Assembly (NCBI GenBank): GCA_013399875.1
Contig: VXAZ01006383.1
Coordinates: 558,001 to 622,000 of the forward strand
Source: Gymnorhina tibicen
Taxonomy: Eukaryota > Chordata > Aves > Passeriformes > Artamidae
DNA: 64,000 bases
Direction of reading: 5' to 3'
The first letter of the stretch is position 1; each line of letters begins with the position of its first letter. The notes beneath the pieces are model-generated. The model was not told the origin of the DNA and ran no database searches. It saw only the letters and a list, made by a program, of their open reading frames with translations. The translations under genes and the position numbers were made by a program. Below are positions 13,454 to 25,689 of this stretch, in pieces.

Positions 13454-14043
13454 TGTTTTGGCTGGGATAGAGTTAATTGTCTTCATAGTAGACTGTATGG
13501 TGCTGTGTTCTGGGTTTCTGACCAAAACACTGTTGATAACACCCACCTGTCTTAAATAATTCTGATCAGTGCTTGCACAGCCTCAAAACCTCTGCTTCTC
13601 ACGTCACCCCACCCCACCAAAGAGGCTGGGGTTACACAAGAAGTTGGGAGGGGACACAGCTGGGACAGCTGACCCCAAACTGACTGAAGGAATCTTCCAT
13701 ACAACATGATGTCCTGCTCAGCATATAAAGCTGGGGGTAGAAGAAGGAAAGGGGGACATCCAGAGTGATGGCATTTGTCTTCTGAAGTCCCATGTTATGC
13801 ATGATGGAGCCCTGCTTGCCTGGACATGGCTGAACACCTGCCCACCCACAGGACTTGGTGAACTAATTCCTTGTTTTGCTTTGCTTGTGTGAGTTGCTTT
13901 TGCTTTCCTATGAAACTGAATTTATCCCAACCTACGAGTTTTCTCACTTTAACCCTTCTGATTTATTTCCCCCATCCCACTGTGGGGGAGTGATCAAGTG
14001 ACTGTGCGGGGCTGAGCTGCCTGCTGGGGTTAAACCACAACCA
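13454..14043 (+). mobile_element. Solo LTR, endogenous retrovirus, plus strand
   Basis: This 590-bp unit starts with TG ('tgttttggctgggatagag') and ends with CA ('gggttaaaccacaacca'), as LTRs do. Internal marks match a common avian LTR that I remember: 'caagaagttgggaggggaca', 'gacagctgacccc', 'atataaagctggggg', 'gatggagccctgcttgcctg', 'gagttttctcacttt' and 'cccatcccactg'. The TATA motif lies near the middle. No internal retroviral region flanks it, so recombination has left a solo LTR. I could not find a matching target-site duplication, so the ends may be off by a few bases or the site has mutated. Confidence 0.85.
13723..13730 (+). promoter_or_regulatory. LTR TATA box
   Basis: ATATAAAG precedes a purine-rich stretch inside the solo LTR, the expected place for the ancestral core promoter. 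Activity is unknown. Confidence 0.6.
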
Positions 14044-16444
14044 GCTTTTAATTATTCTGGTAAGAGGTAAACCATTTTTTTTCTTTTTTTTTTTTCATTA
14101 TATTACAACAACCACTTTTTTTTTATAAGTGGTTTTCTTCTTTATTTCCAAATCACCTTTGGTGGTGGGAAGGAAGATACTCAGATAAAAGGGAATTTAG
14201 ACACGGTTTCAGCTACTAAGTGAAGCCAATTGCTTTAGCCATTTTTGAGGTATACACTGCTTTGTAATTCAGACATACAAAAAATGTTAACACTTTTAAG
14301 CAAGAGTGTGTACATAAGCAAGCAAAATAAATATGTTTAGTGTGGATGTTGTAAGAGAGCAGAAAATCAAGAACAGCATAAGTAGCTCAGCAAGTTCTAT
14401 CTGAATCAAAACTTAACACTCTTAGAACATGACTCCATGTTCTGCCAAGTTCATGTGTCCTATTTCCTATCTAGGTTTATCAGGACACCAAGAGAAGTAT
14501 AGGAAATTACTTTCTGTTGCCAAAATACAAAACTTGTATCATGTTGGGAATGTGCTCTGTGACATTTGTGGGGTTGATATGTCCAGTGCTACAGATATAT
14601 TCAGTGTCTGGCTCCTGCTCCACAGTAAAGAGAAATGTGATAGTGGTAGAGTGAAAGGGCTTATCTCTTTACTTGAGAACAAAGAAAATAGTGACTGATT
14701 GCAGTAGTTGTTACCCAAGGATACATTCTTTATCCAATATATTTGAACAATCTATTAAAATGACCAAAAAAAGTATGGAAATTTAGGCAAGGGAAGAACT
14801 ACAAAGTAATAGGTACAATAAGAAGCAAATCATAAATTTTTTCTAGTGCTTTAACATTTAGGATTTTTTCTAGAACTATAAAAATCTCAATAATTAGTAG
14901 TTATAAAGCTCACATAGCTAAATACGTGACACTGCAACAGGTGTTAGTTCACTTTCTCTCTATTAAGACGCTAAATTTATGAGCCTATCCAAAGAAAACT
15001 ATAGCCATCAGGCATCAAATACAGACCGTGCTTTTCTGTAGCTAATCAAAAACCCACATGTTCTTGTTGAATAGGATAAATGGCCATATAAATTAATTTC
15101 AGTATTTTCAGGCAGAAGGCAATGTGCCTAAATACTTTTCTTGAATGTTACCAAATAAAATAATGCAAGTTGAAATAGCACTTCTCTGCTACTAAACAGG
15201 TATACAGCTGAAGCCTTCTATACACTAAGATCAAACGGACTTGTAATAACTGACATTGGATGCTAAATTGCATCCCCAGGATAATACATACACTCCCATT
15301 ATGTCTTCAACAGATGGCCCAGGTCAAATCTAACCCCAAATCTAAAATACAATACAATTTAGGAAATCCACATATGATCGAGAAATATTGCTCTAGTGCA
15401 ATATAGTGTACTTCTGTAAAAAGAGCCACTAGAAATAGATTGATATCAGACCAGCTGTACTATTAGTTCTTACAAATGGGAAACCCTGAATCTATAACTG
15501 ATGACTCATGTATTAGCTTCACCAAAACTAAGCATATGAACTTTCAAAACTGTATCAACAGAGTCAATTTACAGTGAGTCGGCAAACTGAAAGTCCATCA
15601 AAAAGAACAGCAAGTGAAATAACAGCTCTACTGATTTTAACAGAAGAATTTGCTTCCCATTTCTTCCCAAACAATAATACTTATTTTTTTATTGTGCACT
15701 TACTTTAACATGCCCAGTAATGACAATTTCTAATGGAAAATTTCTCAGAGATACCCAGATCTCAATAGATGATTACATGTCAAGTGTTTTTATCCTACAC
15801 AACATAAGGTAATGGATGGATAGGTAGATAGGTAAAAGGATAGGTACAAAGCATTAGTATGTGTTTGCATATGTACGTCCATGTATGACAAAGTTTTGTA
15901 GCAATCCCGTTAAATGCCAAAAAGTCTTCTAAGCAGATGTTAAATGCAAATTAAAAAAAAAAAAATAGAAAAAAATTTAGAGTCTGGGACATATAGGATG
16001 ATGTCTTTTAGTAACCTTTGGTTTTGAGGTTGAAAAATTGAGATTTGTCATCCACTTGTACAGTGACTAATGAGCTAATAAATTTACAGACAGATGAATG
16101 CAGAATTCTTGATTTCTCTTTAAAAAGGTGCCTACAGCCTAAATGAATTATTTTAATAAAATACTGAATACAATAAAACACCATTAAACCCATAATACTG
16201 TGAAAGGACTATGTTTTCAAGAACTCTACCCAAGCCTTATAAACTTAAATAAGACTGTTTACTGTGGTACCATTACTCATGAGTATAAATACTTTCCCTT
16301 TTACTAAAGGCAAACTTCTTAAAAAGCAAATTAATTCCCAAAAGTTGTGTATATTATAAATCCTTTCACGCATAGAAATTGTAAGGGATTATAGATTGTA
16401 GTCCATGTAGTACATGTTTCATGTAGTAAGAAAGAATTATTATT
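14044..16444. other. Non-coding DNA with T-rich start
   Basis: Directly after the LTR come T-rich tracts (14075-14124) that include a small hairpin: accactt at 14111-14117 pairs with aagtggt at 14127-14133. A GGTA/GATA-like simple repeat lies at 15812-15848 and an A-rich run near 15951-15976. An 89-codon open frame at 14429-14698 is not recognisable as a protein. Confidence 0.62.
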
Positions 16445-16625
16445 CTTCATGACTTTGAGCAGGTAATTTCATTCTTTCTTCTCCCCTTTGCCTTACTATT
16501 CTTCACCTATGAATCCTATTTTTCTTGTAAGGTCTTTGAAGAAGGAATTTTTTATATGTACTTTAATCCTCCAGTATTGACTGGGGACTGCAGGAACAAT
16601 TGTAATACAGATACAACAAATGGAT
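16445..16625 (+). repeat. Ancient MIR-like/CORE-SINE
   Basis: 'gactttgagcaggtaatttc' followed by a pyrimidine-rich stretch resembles the MIR core ('gaccttgggcaagtcac...'). About 60 bases on, 'gtaaggtctttgaagaagga', 'ttgactggggactgcagg' and 'gtaatacagatac' resemble the tail of an amniote SINE ('gtaagctctttggggcaggga ... gtaatacaaata'). Two separate matching segments in the right order support an old SINE. Divergence is high and the subfamily is not resolved. Confidence 0.5.
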
Positions 16626-19600
16626 GTACAGATAGTCACAGCTGAAAGTGTCGTATCTACGCTATTGTTACAGTTACCTATGAAGACGCTTCTTGGTTTA
16701 GAGCATGTGCTACAACAAGCAAACTGATTTTCCTTTTGTCAAAAAACTCCTAATAATTTCTAATAGTTTCTGAAGTTCACTATAGACTTACTTCATTTAT
16801 TGTCCTTATCACTCCATTCCTCCCTTTCTCTCTTCACTTCTCTGCTTTCTGTGCCTCTACAACATATTGCTACTGTGGGAGGTATTCACACTAACTTTAG
16901 TCAACTAATTTAGGGCTCTGAATCACCCTCTTTTGAGTGCCTACATCTCATGGAATATGACTATATATGGAATAGACATTTTTAAATTCAGGTGTTCTAA
17001 TATGTACTTTTTTCAAATACCCACAGTTGCTTGGCCTAGGTGGTGTTAATATGCCACTGTATAAAGCAGTGACTGTCAACAGTAAGCAAATTTATTAAGT
17101 GACTGGGTTACAGGTATTTTTGCACTAGCTTGGCACCTCACTTTCCTTTTTTCTCATGAAGATTTAATGCAGTAAGCACGCTATCTGTAGCAAAGTACGA
17201 AAGAAAAATTAAAAAAAAAAAGATTAAATGCAAATAGTATCTACTCATGGAATCTGCTAAAATATCTGTACAAATTTAAAAAGCAAACTCCTGCTCAATA
17301 AATTGCTGCATTCAGCCAAGGAGGCTTCAGCTGTGAGTAAGACAGTGCATCAGTCCCATGCCTAACCACATCTTGACCTTTCTTCTGAGACTGTCAACAA
17401 AGGTGCCAATTAGAGCAATGATTTAGAGCAACACATTTTGCATTCCACTAAACACAACTGTTACCAAGGGGACAAAGATCATACATTTTGCTTAATACTG
17501 GGTGCCCAATTGGCTAAAAACAGATCTTCCACTAACAACTACTTTGGTAAGCCTCAAGATGAGAAGCAGGTAAGTGCACACCCACATACTTTTCTTTTGA
17601 TCTCTTGGGACACAGAAAAGCTTATACTGCAAATATCTGAATGATTTCCTGGTACATTGTTGATTTTGTTTAGCTTATCATCTCTCACACACAAATTCAG
17701 TCATCTAAGAAATTACTAAATTCTTTTTGTATTAGGACAATGTTAAAACTATTTGTTTCCATATATCACAACTAATTATGGTCATAAATTACGCATCCTA
17801 ATTCAACATAATAAGAGCTGCAAGCCAGGTATTCAAACTTAGCTTCTGAAAGCCTTCCCTTCAACAAAGCCATAATAAAAGCTTAATCAACATAGGAATC
17901 AACAAATTATTTACTTAAAGAATGGTAAATGAGATAAGGTGATGAGAGACAAAAAGAAGAAAATTTTTTTCTGTCTCAGTTTGAAAATGAATGCATTTAA
18001 TTTTGATAAAACTTAGAGAGGCAAGATGAAAACAATGTATAGTTGAATATGAACTCTCCATACCATAAAAAAGGAAGTGAGTTATGTACCAAGAGTAGGG
18101 AAAAGACTATGATATAATCTTAAATATAAGATTAAACTTTATCTTGGAGTTCCCTTAACAGGATACATGTTGGTGATCTCACAAACAATATAAGATAAAG
18201 ATCACAAATCTATTTTGAGTGTACAAGAAAATCTTTAGCTGACACAGGCATACAAAGAATTACTTTGAAAGAAGTCAGGCATTTCTATTTGTGGTTCATT
18301 ACATTTAAAATAAAGTATATCTAAAAATTACTATTAATTAATATGTATCTAAAGTTCATTCAAAATAAGTGGAACTAGTTTTACTCAACACAACATTGTT
18401 TGTCTGTCCTGATGAGATCTGCTTCCAGCACAGCAACTACTAGGAACTGATCATCTAAGGAGAAGCACAGGATGTGGAATGACACAAGACGTGTCCAAGT
18501 AGGTTTTCAGTACAAGAAGCATTTCAAACTGAATCTGTAGTAGGTTTTCAGTAGAAGTATTTCAAGCTGAATCTGTGTTAAGGCATACTGACTGACTTTC
18601 ATGATAGGCCTACTTACTTGGATTTACCAAATCCTGGGAGGTGGGAAGAACTGACGTAACACACTCAACTTTAAATCTCACATTTCTCAGTTAATGTTAT
18701 GAAAAATCTTCAAACATTGGGCTAAAATTTACAAGGCAGTTCAGAGATGTTTGCATGCAAACTAGCTACCGGTACATTAAAATTCTTTTACAATTAGGCA
18801 CAGGATTAACAAGTTTCTTTACCAGTTGTCTCCTTTTAAAAATAAGTACTATGTCTTTTTTGGAGGGTTTTGGGCCTTTTTGGTCTTATGGTGAGGAAAA
18901 GTGTATAGTACAATAGCAAGCTATGATGTAACTATGATCAACACGTCTGTCTGTACTTTAAATCTTTAATTGCTTTCCTAAAACTTTTTTCCCTAAAATT
19001 TTCCTAAAAATTTTTTTCCTAAACAAATCCAGTACTTTGAAAATACATATGATTTTGAAGTTATAAAAAGAAGCTAATTGAACAGGTATATCTTTAAATT
19101 TTAAAGAAAAAGACAGCATAAACTTTATTGCTTTTCTCTTTGGGGATTTTCCTCTCCCGCTGCCTCCTGCATCTCTAACTTACTATTGCATGAACAGCAC
19201 TGTGTTATACCTGCTTAGTGGAAGATGAATTGGAACCTAAAAGTTAAAGGCCAATCTAATTTCACTGTTCAAAATCAATGAAATCTGAAATTGAACAAAA
19301 ACCACGTGAACAATGAAAAGTTAGCGAGTGAAGCTATGACAGCTACTATTGCTTTTAAATGACAAGGCCGTTAACGTCTATTAAGTTACACACTAAAGAC
19401 TTGTCTTCAAAATAAAAATATTATTCATTGAGTAGAATTTTTTTTTTACAAAACTACAGAGATAAATACAACATAGAAATTTTCAGTCTAGAGAACATCT
19501 TAAATTTTATTTATGTTCTTTTTTAATATGATTTTATAGTAAATGGTCAGTAAGAGCTCGGGAATATACCACAAACGTTTCCAATACTGAATTTAATTTT

Positions 19601-22229
19601 GATAGGAAAAGTTTAAATATTTCCACTGATTTAGCCCTGGGTTCCATACCAATAGGGAAAATTCAAAGGAGGCACTCAGAGTTATGTTTTCAAAAGGCAA
19701 TCCATTCTGTGAATGGACAGCATTCGCAGACCTGTTGATGTTCACATGTTGTTAATGATACACTAATATACTTAAAAGAATACTTAATATGGAAGAAAAT
19801 TATATGGACATCTTGTGCATAGGCATGATCTGAGTATCTTGTGAAATCTTTGTTAGTATGAAGACAGAAGTTTATTTTATTAGGATTCAGCTAGAAGAGT
19901 ATTTTCTTGTCTAACAGATAAATAACATGATACCTTGTACATTACCTGTCAAATACATTATTTGATAGATTCTCCATTTCTCAAAGTGGTGTTGGTAGGG
20001 AAAAAAATATTTGAAGTTAATGTAATAATTAATGTATCTGCCCATCTAGCTTTAGTGTTTTCAGCTGTTTTCTTCTGGGAACCATATATAATTCTGCTCT
20101 GAGAGCTTTGACTGGATGCTTTAAGGATCATGGTTTGTCTTACATAGACAAGTATAATTAAAAGTGTCAGAAAAAAGTCAATGTCTTTGAAAAATAGAGT
20201 GCCATCAAAAAAAAAAAAAGCAGCAAAATCCCAAGTGATTTGAGAGTGTTCATAAAAAACAGCTTTTCAATAGTATCTTTGTCATATTTGGATGAAATCC
20301 GAGTTCCACTTTAACAAAAACAGAATTCCTGTCGGTTTTTACTGATACAATTTTTAACTTTGAGTGATAGTGTAAGAACTAAACAGAAAAATTGCATATG
20401 TTTATGTCTCTGTGATTGTATATATGTAGAAAATCCCCAGTAAGGGCAGGAAAAAATTGTCCCTTGATCAAGTTCTTGATCAAGTATAGGAAGCTGAGTA
20501 TCTTACACATATACTTCTATAGCTGTAAACTTCAGGTAAAAAAATAAAAGAAAAAAAAAAGCTAAATTCAGAAAGGTTACCTTTTGTGCCTCATAATTCT
20601 ATTACTTTGCTTAGCCTAAAGAAAAAAAATTCATAATTATATTATGGTTTACATGAAACTGAAATGCAGAGGTACCAAAACCACCACCCAATCCTGCTCC
20701 CAGTAGTTATGTAAACTCCTATGATCCAAAATGGATGGTTTTCTTGTCACAGATTTCAGGATGAAATGGGACTTTCCAAACAAACAAGTATTTTAGCCAT
20801 TATCATCCTTTACAGCAAATTCCCACTGTGATATCTCACTTACTGTCTTGTACATTAAAGTAATAACCAGTGATACCACTCCCCAGAAAGAAGTTATTAC
20901 TTGGGACTAACAGCATGGAAGGATGGAAAGTATTAAAACATTTTATTTAGAAAAAGCAGTGTCTCTTATGGGTTCTGATACCCTACTAAACTGGCGAACA
21001 TAAGTGTATGCATAGCCTTTTAAGTAAAGTAAAGAACCAAGAAGCTTGTCTGAAAATATGAAAATCTGAATATATTCAAATAAATTCTTATATAGGTTCT
21101 AGAGAAAAAGGAAAGAAAAAAAATCCTGTGAAGAAAGAAGTACAGATTCTTCCCTGGAATATTATAGGGATACAGATTTACTTCAGACAGCATTTCAATA
21201 CTTATTTATTGATATAATTTATCATGGTGGGTTTACACGAAAAATAGTGGGCTACAGGCTTTGTTTAGTGAGTAACAGCTTCCTAGAGGTGTTGAGAAGT
21301 ATTCTGTGACATTCTCCCAATGAAAAAGCACCACTGAAAAGGCATATATTTATCTCTTAATACTACCTGAATATACACACATTTCAAGAGATGTATTAAC
21401 CCACAGCAATTGCAAAGCACAGATATTTTCAGTACAAAGCCAGCAGCAGGCACAGTATTGTCACTGTTTTCCATATGCATTGTTTCCACAAAACACTGCC
21501 TCCAATCATTTAATGTTATTTTCTTAGGTTTGGTTGGCAAACTGTAAAGACTTACATAACTTTTTATTAGGTTGCTGCTTATTTTGCAAATCCATTGTGA
21601 AAAGCATTCAGCTTTGAATTGTTGCAGTGAGCTCATATTTTTGGTATAATTTTTTTCCTCTAAATTAACTAAATGACACACAGTATAGTTTCTGTTCTTA
21701 TATTTGATGCAAAAGTGTAATTAACGTAACATTATGTTCACTAATAGGTGTGACTGTACAGTTTATATTCTATCTCTATCACTTTCTTATGCTGCAGAAG
21801 TCCTGTTGTATGTATTTCAGAGCCTTCCAAAATTAACTGAAGAGCACTGAGTTTTCTTCCTATTCTTCATTCAAATAAGAAACTCTATTTATATTTTTGA
21901 TTGTGCTATATTATACTGGTAATTTTTGTCTTGCTATGAGTGAACAAAAAGGTCACAATGCCAAGCTTTACTGTTACTCTCTTATAATTCAGCATCCTAT
22001 ATTTTACTATATCAAAGTAGCTTGCAAAAGGAAAAAGAATATATGTAGTATAAATACTCTTATACACAGAGATATATATGTGTGCTTATATATATGTATG
22101 TATAATTGGTCCATAGATAGCCATAGATTATATTCCATGTTCTGTCCTCTTATTTTATCAGGCACCAGCACTAGTTATTGGGGGGTTACTAGCATTTTCA
22201 CAGGCTCATTCAGAAATTAAATACTTGAT
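16626..22229. other. Unique AT-rich non-coding DNA
   Basis: No gene is recognised. Local features are an imperfect tandem duplication at 18498-18576, a 'cctaaaa-T' degenerate tandem near 18976-19025, A-rich runs near 17209-17222 and 20206-20219, and a TA/TG-rich simple stretch at 22071-22104. The 132-codon minus-strand open frame at 21283-21681 has no recognisable motif and is taken as chance. Confidence 0.62.
18498..18576. repeat. Imperfect tandem duplication, about 40 bp
   Basis: 'agtaggttttcagta' begins both halves (18498 and 18539), followed by 'aag..atttcaa.ctgaatctgt' in each. The copies are 41 and 38 bp and differ by a 3-bp gap and a few substitutions. Confidence 0.85.
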
Positions 22230-22720
22230 ACCTGTTGTCAGCTGTCAACTGTTGTCAACCTCCATTCCACCCAAAATGGTTTGGATTAGGGTTGGGTGGA
22301 CTGCAGTACGGAAAATACTGGATTTATGTCAGATAAAACTATGGGACTATCACAAGAAGTTCTAGCTGTCCTTATAGTTCCTTTACCAAACAGGAAGTGT
22401 CTGAGTTGCAGGTGTCTGATCACATTTCCACCAATATGTTCAGGATCTCTTTTAGTGTCCATTCTGAGTTCAAGGCAGTGGCATGCATCTGTGCAAGGTG
22501 TCCCAAGCAGTCTGAGGAGCCTTCTCTGTGCAAGCAATCTTCTTGGTGAAGAAAGGTGGTGAAGTCTGTTGCATACTGTAGGCAGTCAGGGTTGATGAAG
22601 CACACATAGACTCTCTCAGGGAGAGGATGGGGAACACTTGAGAGAAAGAGAGAGAGATACCAGGAAATAAGCAGGCCTAGGGGAGGTCAGGACATATAAA
22701 GCCTCAAAATAAGTTTGCCC
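22230..22720. other. Unclassified block with TATA-like motif
   Basis: This block is richer in G and C than its flanks. It has overlapping 60-90 codon open frames on both strands, a GA-rich run at 22639-22658, and 'gacatataaagcctc' near 22690. It could be a fragment of an LTR or an unnamed repeat; I cannot place it. The open frames on both strands are more consistent with higher GC content than with coding. Confidence 0.3.
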
Positions 22721-23639
22721 TTCCCCTTTCCAACAAGAACTTTAGATATTCCAAATCTTAAAATATCTTGGTTCATATCATATTGTGAAAGAAAGTCTTG
22801 AAAATTAACAGATGTCTAGACCATACCACTAGTTTGCTTTTTCCTTATTTTCACACGAAGTCTTAGCTGTAAGAAGTAGACTCATATACTCCTGCCTATT
22901 TGGACTGATTGTATTCCTGGTTTTTAGGATTATCACCAAGACAATGTTAAGAACTGTTACGTTAAAAGCTTGCTCCCATCTTTATTTTGAATGTGTCTGC
23001 CCAACATAATGAATTAATTACTTTTCCATCCTCTGTCCTAATTTCCATACTTGTGGTTACAAACAGGATAGTTGTCTCTCAAATATTTAGCTTTAATTGT
23101 GAAGGCAACTTGGCCCCTAACCTTGTTAGAGTAATTGAATAAATGTGGAGAGAACAATGTTCCTCTAAAGAGACTCAGCCTCCATCTCAGTCAGAGACTA
23201 AGTAATTTTGGGATAGGATGCAAAACAAAGCAAAACTTTTCTCAAAGATTAAAAAAAAAAAAAGCATATATATTGTAAATTTTCATTACAGCAAAACCTC
23301 AACAGCAGGATGCTTCAAGGCACCATACAAGGACCAAGTGTTCAAAATACATTAATTTACTGTTAAAAAAATAAGCGAACAGCAATTTAGCAAAATTTAC
23401 AGGTAACAAGAAAGTCCTGTTAACCAAGTCTGAATAAGACAGGGAACCTGAGAGATAACTGACCAAGGGAGATGGGTGGCCATCTTAAAAGAGGTGAAAA
23501 TAATTTATTTAAATGCAAAATAAGGCCTACTGAGAAAACAAATAATCAAACTAAAAAAACCAACCAAACAAAAAACCCCCACAAAACAAGGAAACCTTAG
23601 CCTGTAACAGATCATTTGTTTTATCAGAGATCTCAATTA
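22721..23639. other. Unique AT-rich non-coding DNA
   Basis: No gene or named repeat is seen. An A12 run lies near 23251-23262 and an A/C-rich stretch near 23550-23592, just upstream of the ancient CR1. Confidence 0.6.
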
Positions 23640-24475
23640 CTAGCACCATCTTTGGAAAAACACCTGGGTCTCACTGCAGACAGCTCAATGAAGAGCCCTG
23701 CTTGATGAGCAGCTGCAGTCAAAAAAGCACATAAAATGTTCAGATGCATAAGAAATGAGGTGGGGAATAAGAAAGAAAGAAAATATGTCATTATATGAAT
23801 CAATAATTTTCTCTTCTCTGGAATAGTGTGAAGTACTGGTCACCCCATCACAAAAAGATATTACTGAATTAGAAGGTATTCAGAAAAGAGTGATTGTGAT
23901 AATTAGGCATATAGAGAAGCCTTCATATGAAAAGACTGAAAAAACTGGAATTGTTAACCTTAGGAAAAAAAAAAAAGATGAATAAGGAGGCATATGATGA
24001 AAGTATAAAAATGGTAAGTGGCAAAGAGAAAAAAGATCAGGAGCTTCTGTAGTCCCGCGTCTCATAATTCAAGAACAAAAGGACACTAAGTGAAAGTGAA
24101 AAGCAGCAGCTCCAAATCCGATAAAAGAACATACTTTTTAATGCAGCACATAATTAGATTATGGAACTCAATGCCACAGGATGTCACTGATGTCAAGACC
24201 TTACCAAGATTCAAAGAAGGACTTGGCACTTACAAGTCTTGATATTCTTGGGAATCTTACTCTGACTAACTGTTAAAAGGTTTTGAAAGAGAGGTTAGGT
24301 GCCATATCTCATGATTTAAAAGACAATAATTTTTAAAAAGAATTTGGAGAAAAGTTCCCTCTAGGTGGATTTTCCCATCTCTCGCTCTTTGATTATTTTG
24401 TTCTTTTCTTTGCTTGTTATGTTGGCATTTTCTCTTGAGACATCTGGGCAGCCTTGAAGGGAGACTGTGTAATAA
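23640..24475 (+). mobile_element. Ancient CR1/L3-type LINE, ORF2 end plus 3' UTR
   Basis: About 830 bp follow the 3' part of an old amniote CR1/L3-type LINE in order: 'gagcagctgcagtcaaaaaa' and 'taagaaagaaagaaaa' from the reverse-transcriptase C-terminal coding region, 'agtactggtcaccccatca', 'atggaactcaatgccacagg', 'gattcaaagaaggacttgg', 'gtgccatatctcatgattt', 'ttgagacatctgggcagcc'. The coding frame is broken by many stops, so this is a dead copy. The divergence suggests an insertion that predates modern birds. The 5' edge is approximate. Confidence 0.75.
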
Positions 24476-25635
24476 TGAATCACTATTCTGTTCTAATTCC
24501 TATTATCCCAGTACTACCCCAGTATCGTAGTATCTCCTATGAAATCTTAGTATTAGGACTTTGGGCTTCCCTTTTGCAGAATAATTGTTTTATGCTCTAT
24601 TGTATTCCACTCCACTCCAGTTAGCCAGCTGGATTTGTCACCCATTGCCAATTAGTATAACCATTGCTGTAAGCTATATAGCATTGTGCATGTGTTTGGA
24701 GCAATGGTGAAGCTTCTAGATGCAGAACCAAATACATTTTTACTGTGACAGCTATACAATTGATTCTGTGTGTCCCAATTGTCTTCCAGCCCTATCTTAA
24801 CCTCCAGCAATGCTATTGACATCTTGCTTCACATCCTGCAGCAGGAAAACATATGCAATGTCTCTAAAACAGAGGCACTTTACTTTTTAAACGTCCTATT
24901 CTCCACAGCTTACTTACCACATTTTTCTCCTTTCTGCCTGCCTTGCTCCTCAGAGAGATAAAGTATTCTTATTCCCATTTTTGTTCTTATACTATTTCTT
25001 TTCTAATTCATTAGCGTTTTCTTTACCTAGTTTTTTCTATATGAAGTGCTTTTCAGTGCAAGCATAAAAGAACTTCTCCTCAGATCAGATCTGTTAAGTG
25101 AAAACTGAATCAAAAACAGAGTGTGAGACATACTTGGTAGAAGCAGGATCGCAGATTTTGAGTAGCATTCTCAAACAGGGCTTCCTCCCACTATTATTAA
25201 TTTCGTCACATTCTCAAAGCCGGAGGGGAGAGAGGCAGGAAGAAAACCTTTAAGTACCTGCCTATGTAGCCAGCAAAAAACCTGCTAAATTCTGTGCGGA
25301 TTTGGGGGTAACTAGAAAATAAGTGAAGATATCAGGGGTGGGGGCACATAGAGCAGCTGTGCTTGCAGGGCCAGCTGGGGGGCTGTACACACTTCGAAGA
25401 GAAGCTGAATTCAGACAGTGCTTACAAACTGGACACTGCAGAGACTGTGAAGATACCTGACCAAGGGATAACACCTGAAAGAAGACAGGCAGTCCCAACT
25501 GAGCTGTGACTAGCTACCACACAGAAACACATGGTATGTATTGTCTCCTTCTCTTCCCCAACAACTTCTGTCACTGAAGGAATGCAATGTGGCAGGTTGC
25601 CAGATTATCCCATCAAAGTTCTCCTTCCCACAGAA
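24476..25635. other. Non-coding DNA, no recognised element
   Basis: The first half is AT-rich. About 25200-25620 is richer in G and C and may be part of an older repeat, because a CR1 tail follows it. Open frames of 60-80 codons show no similarity. Confidence 0.5.
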
Positions 25636-25689
25636 GGCTCGACCTTTGAAGGCCCCTTGCAACCTGGGCTGTTGTATGATTCTATGAAT
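25636..25689 (+). mobile_element. CR1 3' tail scrap
   Basis: 'gacctttgaaggccccttgc' and 'tgtatgattctatgaa' match the last 50 bp of CR1, including the ATTCTATG-type terminal repeat. No upstream CR1 sequence is clear, so this is either an extremely truncated copy or an interrupted one. Confidence 0.5.

Noticed and set aside
10322..14043. Full endogenous retrovirus between the two LTRs at 10.3 and 13.5 kb
   Set aside because: The LTRs are unrelated in sequence and opposite in orientation, and the DNA between them has no retroviral coding region.
21283..21681. 132-codon minus-strand open frame as a gene
   Set aside because: No domain, no recognisable similarity and no promoter or splice support; this length is expected by chance in 64 kb on two strands.
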